DNA from: Peribolospora baueri
Lineage: Eukaryota; Basidiomycota; Peribolosporomycetes; Peribolosporales; Peribolosporaceae
Direction of reading: 5' to 3'
NCBI GenBank assembly: GCA_029717555.1
Contig: JAMDHS010000004.1
Location: forward strand, 310,001-374,000
Length of the DNA stretch: 64,000 nucleotides
This document shows, in pieces, positions 12,359 to 23,326 of this stretch (the stretch's first letter is position 1; every line of letters starts with the position of its first letter). The notes under the pieces are model-generated. The model saw only the letters and a program-made list of their open reading frames with translations. It did not search any database and was not told the DNA's origin. Made by a program: the position numbers and the translations under genes.

Positions 12359-14089
12359 ATGACAACGACGACGACGAATATGGCTTCCCACACGCGCCGC
12401 CGCTCCGTACTTGCTCAAGCAAGGCTTTTCCTTGCCCTTGCTCTTCTTGCCGTTGTCCTCGGCAACTTTGTTACCGGCACACGCGCGTTTCCCGATTTCT
12501 TCAAGCGAGGTGGTGAGGGAGATGCCGCTAGCGCGATCGCCAAGGGCGGCGCTGAGTGCCCGCTCAAGGCCGCTGGATGTGAGCGACAACTGTGCCTTGG
12601 ACCTGAATATATGAGCTTGGGAAAGGGATATGAACCGTCTTGCATCTGTCCATTACCTTCTTTCCATTCCTCGCACACAGGCCCGTACTACTCCGCCGCC
12701 CTCTCCGCCTCCCCTCCGCTCTCCTCTCTCGACCTTTCCAAAGCCACCGACTGCCCTCTGGCCTCCAAGTGCCCCATCTTGCGCGCCAAGCAGTCCGAAG
12801 GCGGCAGCAAGGGGAAGGAAAACCTGAAGGAGTTTTTGAGCCACGTCGATCTCAAAGAGGCGTTGGAGAAGTGCCCTTATCTTACGGATGGCGGAGCGCT
12901 CCAGGGAGCGCACAAGGGGTGCCCGCTCAAGGAGGCGGGCTGTGAGTAGACTGGCTCGTATAATCCTTGTGTTTTAGGTGCATACCTGATCTTTTCGCTT
13001 TACACTCCCTGGCTCGTGTGCGTCATCGCTCGCAGGCCCGTACTACCAAGCCATCAAGTCCGGTGACCCTAGCAAGCTCAACTGGAGCCGAGCGACCGGT
13101 GAGGAAGGCCGCGCAGGTCACACCTTTTTTCATGATTCTCATCTATTATCATATATTAGCGAAGATGACCTGACGCCGCTTCATAATCACGTTTCCTGGA
13201 CAGAGTGCCCGCTTGCCTCGAAGTGCCCCGTTCTGCGCGCTAAGGCGGCCGAAGGAGGTGATGCCAAGGTTGCGGATTATATCTCTCACGAGGACGTCGC
13301 GCAACTCGCCGAGAAGTGCCCTTATCTCAGCTCGAAAGCGGCTGGAAAGGGTGGAGAGGAATGGCATGCGGGATGTGAGTGGGAGTCTGTTTTGTGGCAT
13401 GGAAGGCATTTCCGTCGTGAGAGCAGCAAGTTATAGCTCAAACATGTGTCCGTCTCTTTCAGGCCCCTATTACGATGCGATCGTCATGGGCGAGTCGCCT
13501 AGTAAGCTGGATTGGTCCCGCGCGGCCGAGTGCCCACTCGTTTCTGTGAGCATACGTTCCTGCTTTCCTTCATCGTTCAAGCCGCTAACGGCCCGCTCAA
13601 TCTCTTTCTCGTTCTCTGACTGACACTGTCCACTGTTCCTCTCCCATCTTCCTTCTCTTGCTCTGTCACGTCACGGGACAGAAATGTCCGGCGCTACAGA
13701 ACAAGGACTTCACCACCCTGACCCAATCTGACATCGAAGCTGCGGTGCGCAAGTGCCCTTACCTCGCGCACGCTCACCACCCAGGTCATTTCGCAGGTGG
13801 AAAGGATGTGCCACTGTTCAAGGACGAGCGCACGGCGGCGGCGGCCGCGAAGGCTGGCTGTCCTTTCTTCAAGGCCATGCGCGCTGACGAAGTGGACGGC
13901 AAGGTCGCCGAGAGCACTTCCTCCTGGGACCGGTTCCGCGCGCTCGTCCTGCCCTTCGAGCATGCCTCTCTCAACGCCGCCGGAGCTGGATTCTGGGTCC
14001 TCGTTGGCGCTTCGGCTGCTTTCATCTTGGCTCGGTTGACTGCTGGAGGCGGTAAGGCAGTGGAGAAGAAGAAGAAGAAGTCGGAGTGA
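12359..14089 (+). CDS. ER-type membrane protein with exon-encoded Cys-Pro repeats
   Basis: Exons 12359-12578, 12681-12941, 13036-13098, 13204-13374, 13463-13545 and 13682-14089 give 401 residues (a second ATG at 12380 is also possible). An N-terminal hydrophobic stretch (LFLALALLAVVLGNFV) looks like a signal peptide. Three repeats follow, each starting GCPYY, then SKL(D/N)W, (E/D)CPL(A/V)SKCP and KCPYL. All 15 cysteines, and no others, are followed by proline. Near the C-terminus is one membrane segment (FWVLVGASAAFILA) and a lysine tail ending KKSE, a KKxx ER-retrieval signal. Introns 1, 2 and 4 cut the same Gly-Cys codon in phase 1, so the repeats arose by exon duplication. Cys-Pro pairs are typical of heme regulatory motifs (ALAS, heme oxygenase 2), so heme binding is a possible but unproven role. 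No known family was recognised. Confidence 0.85.
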
Positions 14090-14655
14090 GGTGATTTGTT
14101 CAGCTGGAACTATGATCAGGCTGTCTCGGTCCTTTGCCGGCCGTCTTGATCTCTGGAGGGGAGGCAGGTGTCTCTTGGCGCTCGGCAACGGACTGACTGG
14201 CTATTTCTCGCTACCGAGCGCCGAGATATTGCCTGACGTTTCTATCCTCTCCCGCTAGTGTCCGTCCTGTCCCTTTTCCTCTGATCCACTCAATCGTTGC
14301 ACATCCCAATCCCTCTCTCGCTCTCTTCTGACCGCAACCGTACGCTCTCCGGGGTTCCCCACCGGTTTGCCCTTTCCTTCCCCTCGCCACTCTGTATCGT
14401 ACGTGATGGATGAGATTCGTACGTGTACTATAACAGGTGCAATAACAGCTCGCCCGTCTGTTCCTCGATCCGACAATCTCTTCCTTCTCTTGCCTACCTG
14501 GTGGCCCGAACGCAGAGTTAGGGTTACGAGATCCGGGACGGATTCGTAATCGGCTTGCTTTCGCTCTGTACCCTACAGATACGTGATATACCCTTAAATC
14601 CTAAGAAGAGAAGGCGCCTGCCCGCCTCGCCTGTCTCTCAGCTTCGTCCTCCGCC
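14090..14655. other. Intergenic, MMM1 upstream region
   Basis: This 566 bp stretch between two + strand genes has no supported coding region. It would hold the 3' UTR of the Cys-Pro gene and the promoter and leader of MMM1. No clear terminator or factor site was identified. Confidence 0.4.
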
Positions 14656-16778
14656 ATGGCAGGGTCCGCTGCCCTGTACTACCCACAGCCAGCCTCCGAG
14701 GGTCCCACCGTGTCCTTCCTGGTTCGACAGACCTCAGGGTGGACGTTTACCCAAGGCCTGCTCGTGGGCCAAGCCTCCATAGTGCTCGTAGCGGTGCTCT
14801 TCCTTCGGTATGTCGTCTTCGAGAATGCTGAGGCTGCGTTGGAGAAAGACAGGATCAGGGTGAGCACGATACGTGTAGCATGGGGCTGGCCCTTCCGTGG
14901 TATGGAGGGGTGGGAACTTGCTCACGCCTGGCTGTCCCGAGGAGCTGGAAGTGCAGACGTTCACGATCTTCCTGCTCAACCTTTTCCCTTCAGCGATTGA
15001 AAGGTGTACAACGTCTTCGTCGACGGCACGCGCGCTCCTCCTCCGCCTCCAAAGGCTCGGCTGGAGCCGCCTCCCCAACCTCCACCCCAGCCTCCTCCCC
15101 CTACCCGCATATCCTTCAGAAGACCGGCTACGACATATCCGTTCACGCACCGGAACCTACCGATTGGCTCAATGTGCTGCTCGCTCAGGCCATCGTGGGC
15201 TATCGGGAAGACGTCTTGGCAGGTGGCGCGGATTTTGTTGCTGGAGACGGGGGAGTGGGAGAAGGGCTTGAGGGAGGTGCAGACGACGGCGTTGGGGAGG
15301 AGAAACCGAGAGGTGCGAAAGAGCTTATGGAAGAGGTGCTCAACCGGAAGACGGAGAAAGGCATAGATTTCCTGGTGAGTTCCTTTCCATGATGGACCGG
15401 TCGCTTGTCAAGCTGATAGGAGTTCTGACTCCTCGGGCGCATTGCATGGATCACGGCGGTGCTTGTTTCCTGTGTGCGCCTCCAGGATCGCATCACTGTC
15501 ACGGACGCTGATTTTGGGGACGAGTACCCCATCTTCTCTAACGCTCGGATACGGCCCGCAGATGACACCGGTCGCATGGTGAGAAAATCTTTCTTGCTTT
15601 TTCAAACGACAAAATTGGCAATTGTCCTCGTACAATGCAGCTACGACCCTTACCGGTTACTTGGCCACGATCTTCTTTTTGTTCCACATTTTAGCGAGTC
15701 GAGGTGGACATCGACTATAACGACAAGATTACCTTGGCCGTCGAGACGAAGCTGCTGATCAATTACCCCCGACCGCGCTTCGCTACGTTGCCTATCTCCC
15801 TGAGTTTGACGCTAGTTCGATTCTCCGGGACGGTCAGTGCTTTACGCCGGAATAAGGCTACGGTCCTTTTCAGGCTTTGTCAGCGAACTTGGATCTGATC
15901 TCTTTTCCTTGCCGTGCTCATTCTCACAGGTTGCTATCGAGCTCTTCTCCGACACGGTCTCCCCTCACGTCGATCCTTCTACGTTCTCCTCCCGCTCACG
16001 CCACCACATGCACTTCTCCCTCCACCCGGACTTTGCCCTGGACATCCACGCGAGCTCGTTGATCGGCTCGCGGGCCAAACTGCAGGACATCCCCAAGATC
16101 GAGCAACTGGTCGTGTCTCGCATTCGTGGATGGGTGATGGACAGGCTGGTCTGGCCTCGGTATTGGACCTTGGGATTGCCCAAGCTCGTGCCGAGCATGG
16201 CGGACGGGGAGAGGAGGGCTAGGGCGGAGAGGGAGATGGAGATTGGAATGGGTCCGGAAGAGGGCGAGGAGGAGGAACGTAGCGGCGCGGCGGGGACGCA
16301 GAGGCGCGGGTTTGTGCCAGGGGGCGAAGAGGAGGAGGTCGTTCGCCAGCGCCTCGCTCGCGCCGCCGCGGGTCTGGAGTCAACGGGACGGTTCGGAGGT
16401 CCGCCAGATCGATTGGACGGGTCGTCGGACCTGTCTTCCTCTTCCTCTGCACCGCTAGATCGTTCCTCGCCGCGGGACGTGGGCGGCCGAGAAAAGGAAG
16501 GGCTAGAAGCCCACCGCGACGCCGCCAACGCCGCTGGCGGTGGTGAAGAGGAGGATGCAGGTCCGCAGCTCCCAGGAAGCCTGGCTGGTGGCATTGAAGC
16601 GTGGAGCAGAAGCGTTGGTCGGGCCACCACTTCTTCGCGGCCCTATTCCCCTCCCTCTCCCGGCTCGATGGGCGGCGGCGGCGGTGGGGGCCGCAGTTCT
16701 GCCCCTCCTCCTGCCGCTGGGTTAAGACAGCGCGCTCTGCATGCGGGGGTACCGAGGGCGGCTTCTGCCGTGCGGTGA
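14656..16778 (+). CDS. MMM1: Mmm1, ER anchor subunit of the ERMES tether
   Basis: Exons 14656-14859, 14994-15374, 15486-15578, 15695-15832 and 15930-16778, with every intron in phase 0, give 554 residues. A short lumenal N-terminus precedes one membrane segment (about residues 33-55, LLVGQASIVLVAVLFLRY), then a Ser-rich linker. The SMP domain runs from DWLNVLLAQAIVGYR through EYPIFSNARI, YNDKITLAVETKLLINYP and FSLHPDFALDIHASSLIGS to RIRGWVMDRLVWPRYW. Mmm1 binds Mdm12 and, with Mdm10 and Mdm34, tethers ER to mitochondria and moves phospholipids between them. Beyond the SMP domain is a tail of about 195 residues, acidic and Ser/Pro-rich, longer than in most yeast Mmm1. It is probably disordered. 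Confidence 0.95.
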
Positions 16779-17333
16779 GATGGCGAGATGAGATTGTCTC
16801 GCCGTTGACTTTAGAAAGAGAAGGAGCGGGGAGAGAGCGTATGTATTGGGAATCCTCGTGCGAAGCGACGGATACGCTGGTGATTGTCGGGGTCACGTCC
16901 ACCCGGGCGGAACGGGCTGTTCAATGCCGCTGGTGACAGGACGCTTGGACGAAATGAGGGTGGAGACGAGATGTCGCTCATGTACAGTAAGGGGATGGAG
17001 ATGGATGGAGGAGAAGGGGTACATAGAATGCACATCCTATGTCTGTCTGCGAGCAGTGATTACCGAAGGCGCCGTCGAGAGTCTCGTCCGGACGCGATGC
17101 GATCGGTCCTTGCCGATGTTCTCCGCGCCTCGATCACCATCATCATCATCGTCGTCGTCTCGCCGCCATCCGCGACGGCCTCGTCTCGTCGCTCCAGCTT
17201 CGACGGCTCTCCACTACCCTCCACCTACCCTCCTCTTTCGCCTTCTTGTCCATTGCGTTTTCTGCCCCCGTCTCTTCCTATTTTACCTTTTCCCTGTGCA
17301 GAAACCGGCACAAACGCGCCCGTCTCAGCCGTC
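16779..17333. other. Intergenic, upstream of UBP2-like gene
   Basis: The frame of the deubiquitinase stays open back to an ATG at 16884, but the encoded peptide is not protein-like (poly-Ile/Ser). A strong acceptor-like pyrimidine tract ends at 17301 (ttttccctgtgcag), so a 5' UTR intron or an extra 5' exon is possible. No other feature is seen. Confidence 0.4.
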
Positions 17334-20300
17334 ATGGGCGGCGGACAGGCGCTTGGCGACGACGACGGGGCGCCATCCGGCAAGGACGACTTTTCTCCCT
17401 CCACCGACTCAGAGCGAGGCTCGGCGCTGCCTCTCCACTCCAACGTCGATGTCCTTGTACCGTCGCCGTCTCTTCCGCCTACTCTCTCCCAGCACGAGTC
17501 GCCTTCATCGGCGGAGACCGTAGAGGCAGAAGAAAAGGGACGCAGCGATCGTTCTACTCAGCTGGCCAAGGTCCAAGACCCGGACAAGCTGGCCTACACA
17601 AAGTACCTCCAACGCCGTTTACCGGATGAGCGTCGGATAGTCCATCCAGACCCGCTCATCACTCCGCCTCCCCCCATCGACGATCCAGACCCTCCGCCCG
17701 TTGACATTCGCATCGACGACTCGTGGGTCACGCCTCCGGACGGACCTCCCCCACAGGCGTTTCCGCTGGATGACGACGTCATGACAGTGGACCCACCTGG
17801 ATGGGCCGACGGCCCTCCGATTGGTCCATCGTTTCCGGCGTCGCTCTCCGGTCCTGGCGACGCGGGCGAAGGGTACGTCCCGCCGGGCCTGCTTCCTTCC
17901 GCCTTGCTCCTCGCTTCCATGGTCCACGAAGTCGGGCACACGCTGTGGCAGGTCGACCTCGACGTAGAGCCAGCTTCCGTCCTCAACTCCTCACCGCCCT
18001 CCCAGCAGCCGGCGACCGCTTCAGAGGAGCAGACGACGGCAAGTTTGGCCGGCGGCGCCGAGGACTCTGACGGATATCACCCTCCCACCAAGGAGGAAAT
18101 TCTCGCCTCCAAACCTCATCCTCACGCCGCCTTCTGTACAGAATGCGTCGAATGGGTCGTCGTTCTCCCAGCCTGCGCCATGCTCCACGACGAGCCCCGC
18201 CCAGATCCGGAACAAGTCTGTGGGTCCCACACTGGGAACGAGGCACCGACAGGGGAGGGATCGCACGGGGTGGGCAGGTGGACGGGAAGAAAGGGTCCAA
18301 CACACCATTACCATACCCAACCTGTCGGCATTGAAGCCTCCAGGCTCAGGACACCTATCTCCCTTTCCGAGGAGTTCAACTTCGACATCGAGCAGCTCAC
18401 GACGCCAGCTCCTGAGGGGGACGCTCAGACTCCCCAAGGCGATCTCATCGATCTCAATACACCGCCTTCCCCTGTGGCTCCTGACCCCTCACAGCCTTCC
18501 CAAGCTGCCGTATCACAGCCGATGAACGCAGCCGCCGTATCCACCTCCGAGACCGAGTGCACCTCTTCCGCGACTTCGACGACTGTACAGCACCCCACTG
18601 CAACCACTACCGTGCCTTCCGAGGCCGCCGCAATCATAGCTGGAGCTGCGACCGCTCTTCCGCCTCCAGCTGCAGACGTCACCGACCAGAAGATAGAGTT
18701 CAACGGCCACCAGTGCTGCTGCTGTTCCTGGGCGCTGCTTAGCACCCCCGACGGGGCTCTTCCAGCCATTGTGCCTCGCAGACTGTGGCTTCTGTTCTCG
18801 AACGATCGGGAGAAGGATCCGGCGCCTGGACTTGAGCCTGCTCACGCTTGCCTCATGGCTTGGGGGATGATCCTCAAGTACGTGCATACCTTCCAACGGC
18901 CTCCCTCGCGCTCTCTTCTGTCCACCTCGCTGATCATCACAATCGCTTGTCTTGTCTCCTTGCTCAGGATCATCTCCAACTGCCTCTTCGCGGGCGAAGC
19001 TCGCACCATCCCTGTCTCCGGCAAGACTTTCTCGACCAAGGTCGGTTGGGACGATTTGAGGTGAGCGCCGCAGGAAGCCTTTCTTATATCCTTTCCTGTG
19101 TGCATGGTCCACTTGCGAGTGGTCATACTCGTCAGGCATGTCTTCTCATCATAAGTTTTTTTTTTTTTTTTTTTTTTTTTTTCCCTCGTCCGGCGTTGTG
19201 TCCCGTTTCATCACACCAACCCACTCCATTCCCATCAGCCGTCACATCTTCCGTCACCTCGGCTTCGCGACCACAATCGCCCCCGATGGAAGAGAAGTCC
19301 TCGTTCCTCCCGACGTCAAGACGCCTTGGCCTCCGGCGCAGCAAAATCGCAAAATGCTCTGTCGAGCTTGGCTGGAGATTGCCGCTTGGTACTCTGAGTA
19401 CAGATCGAAAGTTTGTGAGTGCCCTTGGATTCGATCTGAATTCGATATCCCCTTTTCCTTATGAAACCATTCTAGTGGTGACTTGATTTGAGCGACTGAC
19501 AACCCGCACGCAACGTCGGTTTTGCTTATCTTCAACAAGTCGCCGGAAAGGATATCTCACCGAATAAGAGACCTGAGGACTACCTCCAGCTTTACCCCGC
19601 GACGGACAGCTTACGAGACATGGCGGGCATTACCAGCTCACAGCGTGCGTAGTCTAAGGATACAATTCGTCACAATATGTTTTCGGGACGATACACCAAA
19701 TATGGCCTCTTCTCCTTCCTCTTGCCGTTTCTCTCAGTCACTCAGCGAGTCGGTGGCTCTCTAGACCGAGACTGGGCGCACACCGAAGCGTGCGAACATC
19801 TGGGTGCGACTTGGGACGTGTCTGATGAGCTGATATATTTTGCATATGTGAAACGGATGGAGGAGACCCGCTCGCGCCAGGAGGAGTGGGAGCTGTTTGG
19901 AGACCTCGAGGACGTCGTCACGTATAGAGGCGGTTCGGACCTTCGTGAGTCGCATCCGTTTCCAAGGAAGGCCGCTTGCCTAGTCCATTTTCTCATTTTC
20001 AGACTTGCTATTGGTGGGATGTCGGCTTACTGAATAGGGCGTGACTCTTCTTCAGAAATGTTCCTCGCATCTGAGCGCTCCCGGGGGCGGCTCTCCATCC
20101 ACGAGATCCGCTCCGCCTATGGCGCCCTCGGCTTTAATAACACACTGGGTATCGACTCTGACGACCACAGGGGGCGATTGCCCAACGACATCGTCCTCGA
20201 CTTTTACTGCAATGGCGCTCGCCAAGCGGCTAATCAAGGAAGGACGGAGGAGGTGCACAGGCTGCGGCGTGCCCTTGAACAGATCTCCCTCGCTCGCGGT

Positions 20301-22994
20301 CGGCCACCGGAGCTGGAGAAAGCCAAAGAAGCTCGGGTGCAGATGGAGCCTGAGAGGGCGTACCAGGCTCTCAGCGTGACGAGGGAGACGGACGACGCGA
20401 TGGTGGTGATGGTTTACCAAATTCATGTGGAGGACCAGCCCACTCAGGAGTCGATGATGAGGGAGGCACTGAGGGTGATTGCAGAAGAGAGGGACAGCGC
20501 CGTGCTCAGGCGATATCTCGACACTGGGCGCACTGGTAAGCATGCTTCTAGGGTTACTCGATGATATCCTCGATGCTCCCTCATCCTCCCAGTCTAATTC
20601 ATCCTCTTCGTCACCTCACCTCCTGATCGCAGAAGAGGACACCTGGCAGACCGGCCCCTCAGCCAGTCGTCCAGCTGGTCTGAATAACATCGGCAACACG
20701 TGCTACCTCAACTCGGTGCTGCAGTACTTCTTTACCATCCGCGAACTGCGCGAAGTCATCCTTCGCGCTGAGGAGGTGCTCGAGGACGAGCCGATGGAGG
20801 GCAAGGAGATCACCAAGAAGGTTGGCGGTCGTCTCGTCACGGCGCGAGAGGTCAGACGCTCTCGGAATTGTAAGTGTTTTGCGTTTCGAACGCTCTCTCA
20901 TTCCGATCACTGAAGTTCTTTTTTGTTCCAACCTTACTAGTCGTAAAGCTACTGGCCGAACTTTTCCTGCAACTCATTCACATGCCCGCTCCGGCCGTGA
21001 CGCCCGCGCGGGAGCTCGCCTATCTCGCGCTCGTCTCGTCCAAGACTGAAGAGGACGATGAGCTGGCGCAGAAAAAGGAAGGTGGTTCTCCCAAGATCAG
21101 AACCGCTCCGTCCACCAACAGCATCGGCACCAGCACTACGCTAGTGGAAGACCCGGGCACTTTGATGACTGTCGCATCCCCTGCATCTGAGACAGGGCGC
21201 GAAGCGCGTCCGCGGACGCTGTCCACCTCCAGCGTCACCGTCTTGGGCAAGCGATCAGCCAGCAAGTTCAGTGAGAGCGAAAAGTTGGACTTCTCGGGTA
21301 TTAAAATCGACTCGCCTACCCAGTCGTCCGAGCCGGTGGACAACGACTCTCCCAAGGAGAAGAAGGCAGCCGATGGACGGTCGCAGACAGGACCGGAGCT
21401 GAGCACCGGGACGCTGCCTACAATGGATGCCGGGCACGGTCAACATGCTGCCACCATGGACGTCCTTCCTTCCGCCGCTGCCGGCCCCAGCTCGTCTGCT
21501 TCGAAAGAGCCTGCCGTTGACACTCCATCCTACGAACCTTTCTCCAATCCCCGAGCGCCGCCATTACCACCTCGACCGCCGCATGGTGCCCCCATCAGCG
21601 CAGGCGTGAACGACGCCAAGAGTCGATCAGATTCTCTCATGAGCCTGGGTGCACAGCAAGACGTGAGCGAATGCCTGGACAATGTCGTCTTCCAGATCGA
21701 GGCTGCGCTTGACATTGAAAAGGTCAAGATGCACCTGGGGGAGGCGAATGCGAACGTCGTCCAGAGGTGAGCGAGGGGCCCTGCCTTCTTTTTGTTTTCC
21801 GCATCGGCGGGGATCACTGATGATGCGCGCATTCCTTCTGCCGACAGACTCTTCCACGGCCGCGTTTGCCAGCGATTAGAGGTCGACGCTTCGGAAGGGG
21901 CCAGGGCGGGAAAGAGCGTGCACCGGAAGGAGGAGATCTTCACCTCGCTCGTCGTCGTCGTCAACGACGGGTCGGGCCGAGATCTGCACGACGGCCTCGA
22001 CAGCTTCTTCGACGACTCGTACATCGAGACTACGGAGAAGGGCAAACACGTGCGGAGAGCGGTCACCCTCCTCAAGGCTCCGCCCGTGTTGCAGATCCAG
22101 CTGCAACGCGTTCAGTTCGATCGCTCGACTTCGCGGGCGTTCAAAAGCCAAGCGCACGTCACGTATCCGGAACAGCTCGCTCTCGACCGCTACTTCGATG
22201 TCGACCCAACTGATCCCGCAAATCAGCATCGGCTGTCGAAGAAGCGGGAGACGAAGAAGCTCATGGCGGAGATCGAGCAGTGTCGAGCACGGCTCGTCGA
22301 GCTCTCTCATGGCAAGGTCGGTATTATCTTTGTTATGCAGGCTGGCGCCAGCGGCCTCGGCGGACCTGAAGCTGATCAGAGCTGCATTTTTGGGCCCCTG
22401 ATAGACGTCCATATCTCAGCCGATCGAAGACGCGGTCACGCACCTTTCTGGCCTGCTTGCCGACTCGTCGGTTCCGGAGATCGGCCTCGATCCCGCTTTT
22501 CTCGCATCCGTGTCCGAGGAGGTCAAAGCGATTCGTGAAGATACGAAAGCGCTCGAAAAACGGATCGAGGATCTGAAGGCGGTGATCGAGGAGCTGTGGA
22601 AAGAAGACGAGCGAGACGTGTACGAGTTGGCCAGCGTGTTCATGCACCGAGGTGGGTCGCTTTCTGCACGTCCGAAAATGTCGTCAAGAACCGGTCCATG
22701 AGGGCTCATTCTTGCATTCCTCTTTCAGGCGAAGCCACCTTTGGTCACTACTATCTTATGCAGCGCAACCTGCCCGTTCCAGCATCCCCCTCCGACCCGA
22801 CCTGGTTCAAGTACAACGACTCGACTGTCGCCCCAGTCTCGCTCGGCGAGGTCCTACACGACTCCACCGGGGCGAATCCTTACCTGCTCGTCTACGTCCG
22901 ACGAGAGAACCAAATGGCGGCCCCGGGCAAGCCCATCGTCGAGACAGTTAAGCGAGACCTGTTAGAGGGCATGACGATTGAGCCGTTGGTATAG
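17334..22994 (+). CDS. UBP2: Ubp2/USP25-like ubiquitin-specific protease
   Basis: Eleven exons fit in phase: 17334-18877, 18968-19060, 19239-19414, 19540-19644, 19738-19944, 20056-20535, 20633-20869, 20941-21766, 21848-22316, 22420-22651, 22729-22994 (1544 residues). The Cys box is GLNNIGNTCYLNSVLQYFF. The His box is HRGEATFGHYYLMQRN, followed by FKYNDSTV. Between them a coiled stretch (EEVKAIREDTKALEKRI) is inserted into the catalytic fold, as in Ubp2 and USP25/28. About 500 Pro/Ser-rich residues precede a cysteine-bearing region (FCTECVEW, HQCCCCSW). Yeast Ubp2 trims K63-linked chains and opposes Rsp5; that role is inferred. The 22316 donor (GTCGGT) is weak. The start is uncertain, since the frame runs open upstream. 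Confidence 0.9.
19156..19182 (+). repeat. T27 homopolymer in a UBP2 intron
   Basis: Twenty-seven consecutive T lie inside intron 2 of the deubiquitinase gene (19061-19238), about 55 bp before the acceptor. Much longer than the ordinary pyrimidine tracts of this window. Confidence 0.95.
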
Positions 22995-23326
22995 GCCGTC
23001 CACGCGTCGAGGGCTTCGTATGCATCAACAGACTAGAATCGTGATTGCCCCTCGCTCCCAGCCTTTATTCCAGTCCGCTGATTATTCGACGGGGGCAGCC
23101 ACCGCCTCCGTCCGTTGATGTACGAAGCCCAGTTCGATCAATGAAATGCAGGGATGAGATACAAGAAAAGAGCAGCAATACAGGCTTCGAAGCAAGTAGG
23201 GTATGCGACAGTCACGGACGGGTACTGAAGCGAAACGAGGCAGCGATCAGGGTAAGGAAAGAGCCCAGAAAGCAACTCGAAAGGTTTTGCATGAGCGAGC
23301 AACTGGAATGGCTCGGTGGACTGGGC
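22995..23326. terminator. Convergent 3' region, UBP2 / ROM2
   Basis: This 332 bp stretch lies between the stop codons of two genes that converge. It must hold both 3' ends. No distinct poly(A) signal could be assigned and no coding region is supported. Confidence 0.35.

Noticed and set aside
16884-17333. Upstream extension of the deubiquitinase
   Set aside because: The frame is open, but the peptide is not protein-like (Ile/Val runs and Ser repeats) and contains an acceptor-like tract; ATG 17334 was preferred.
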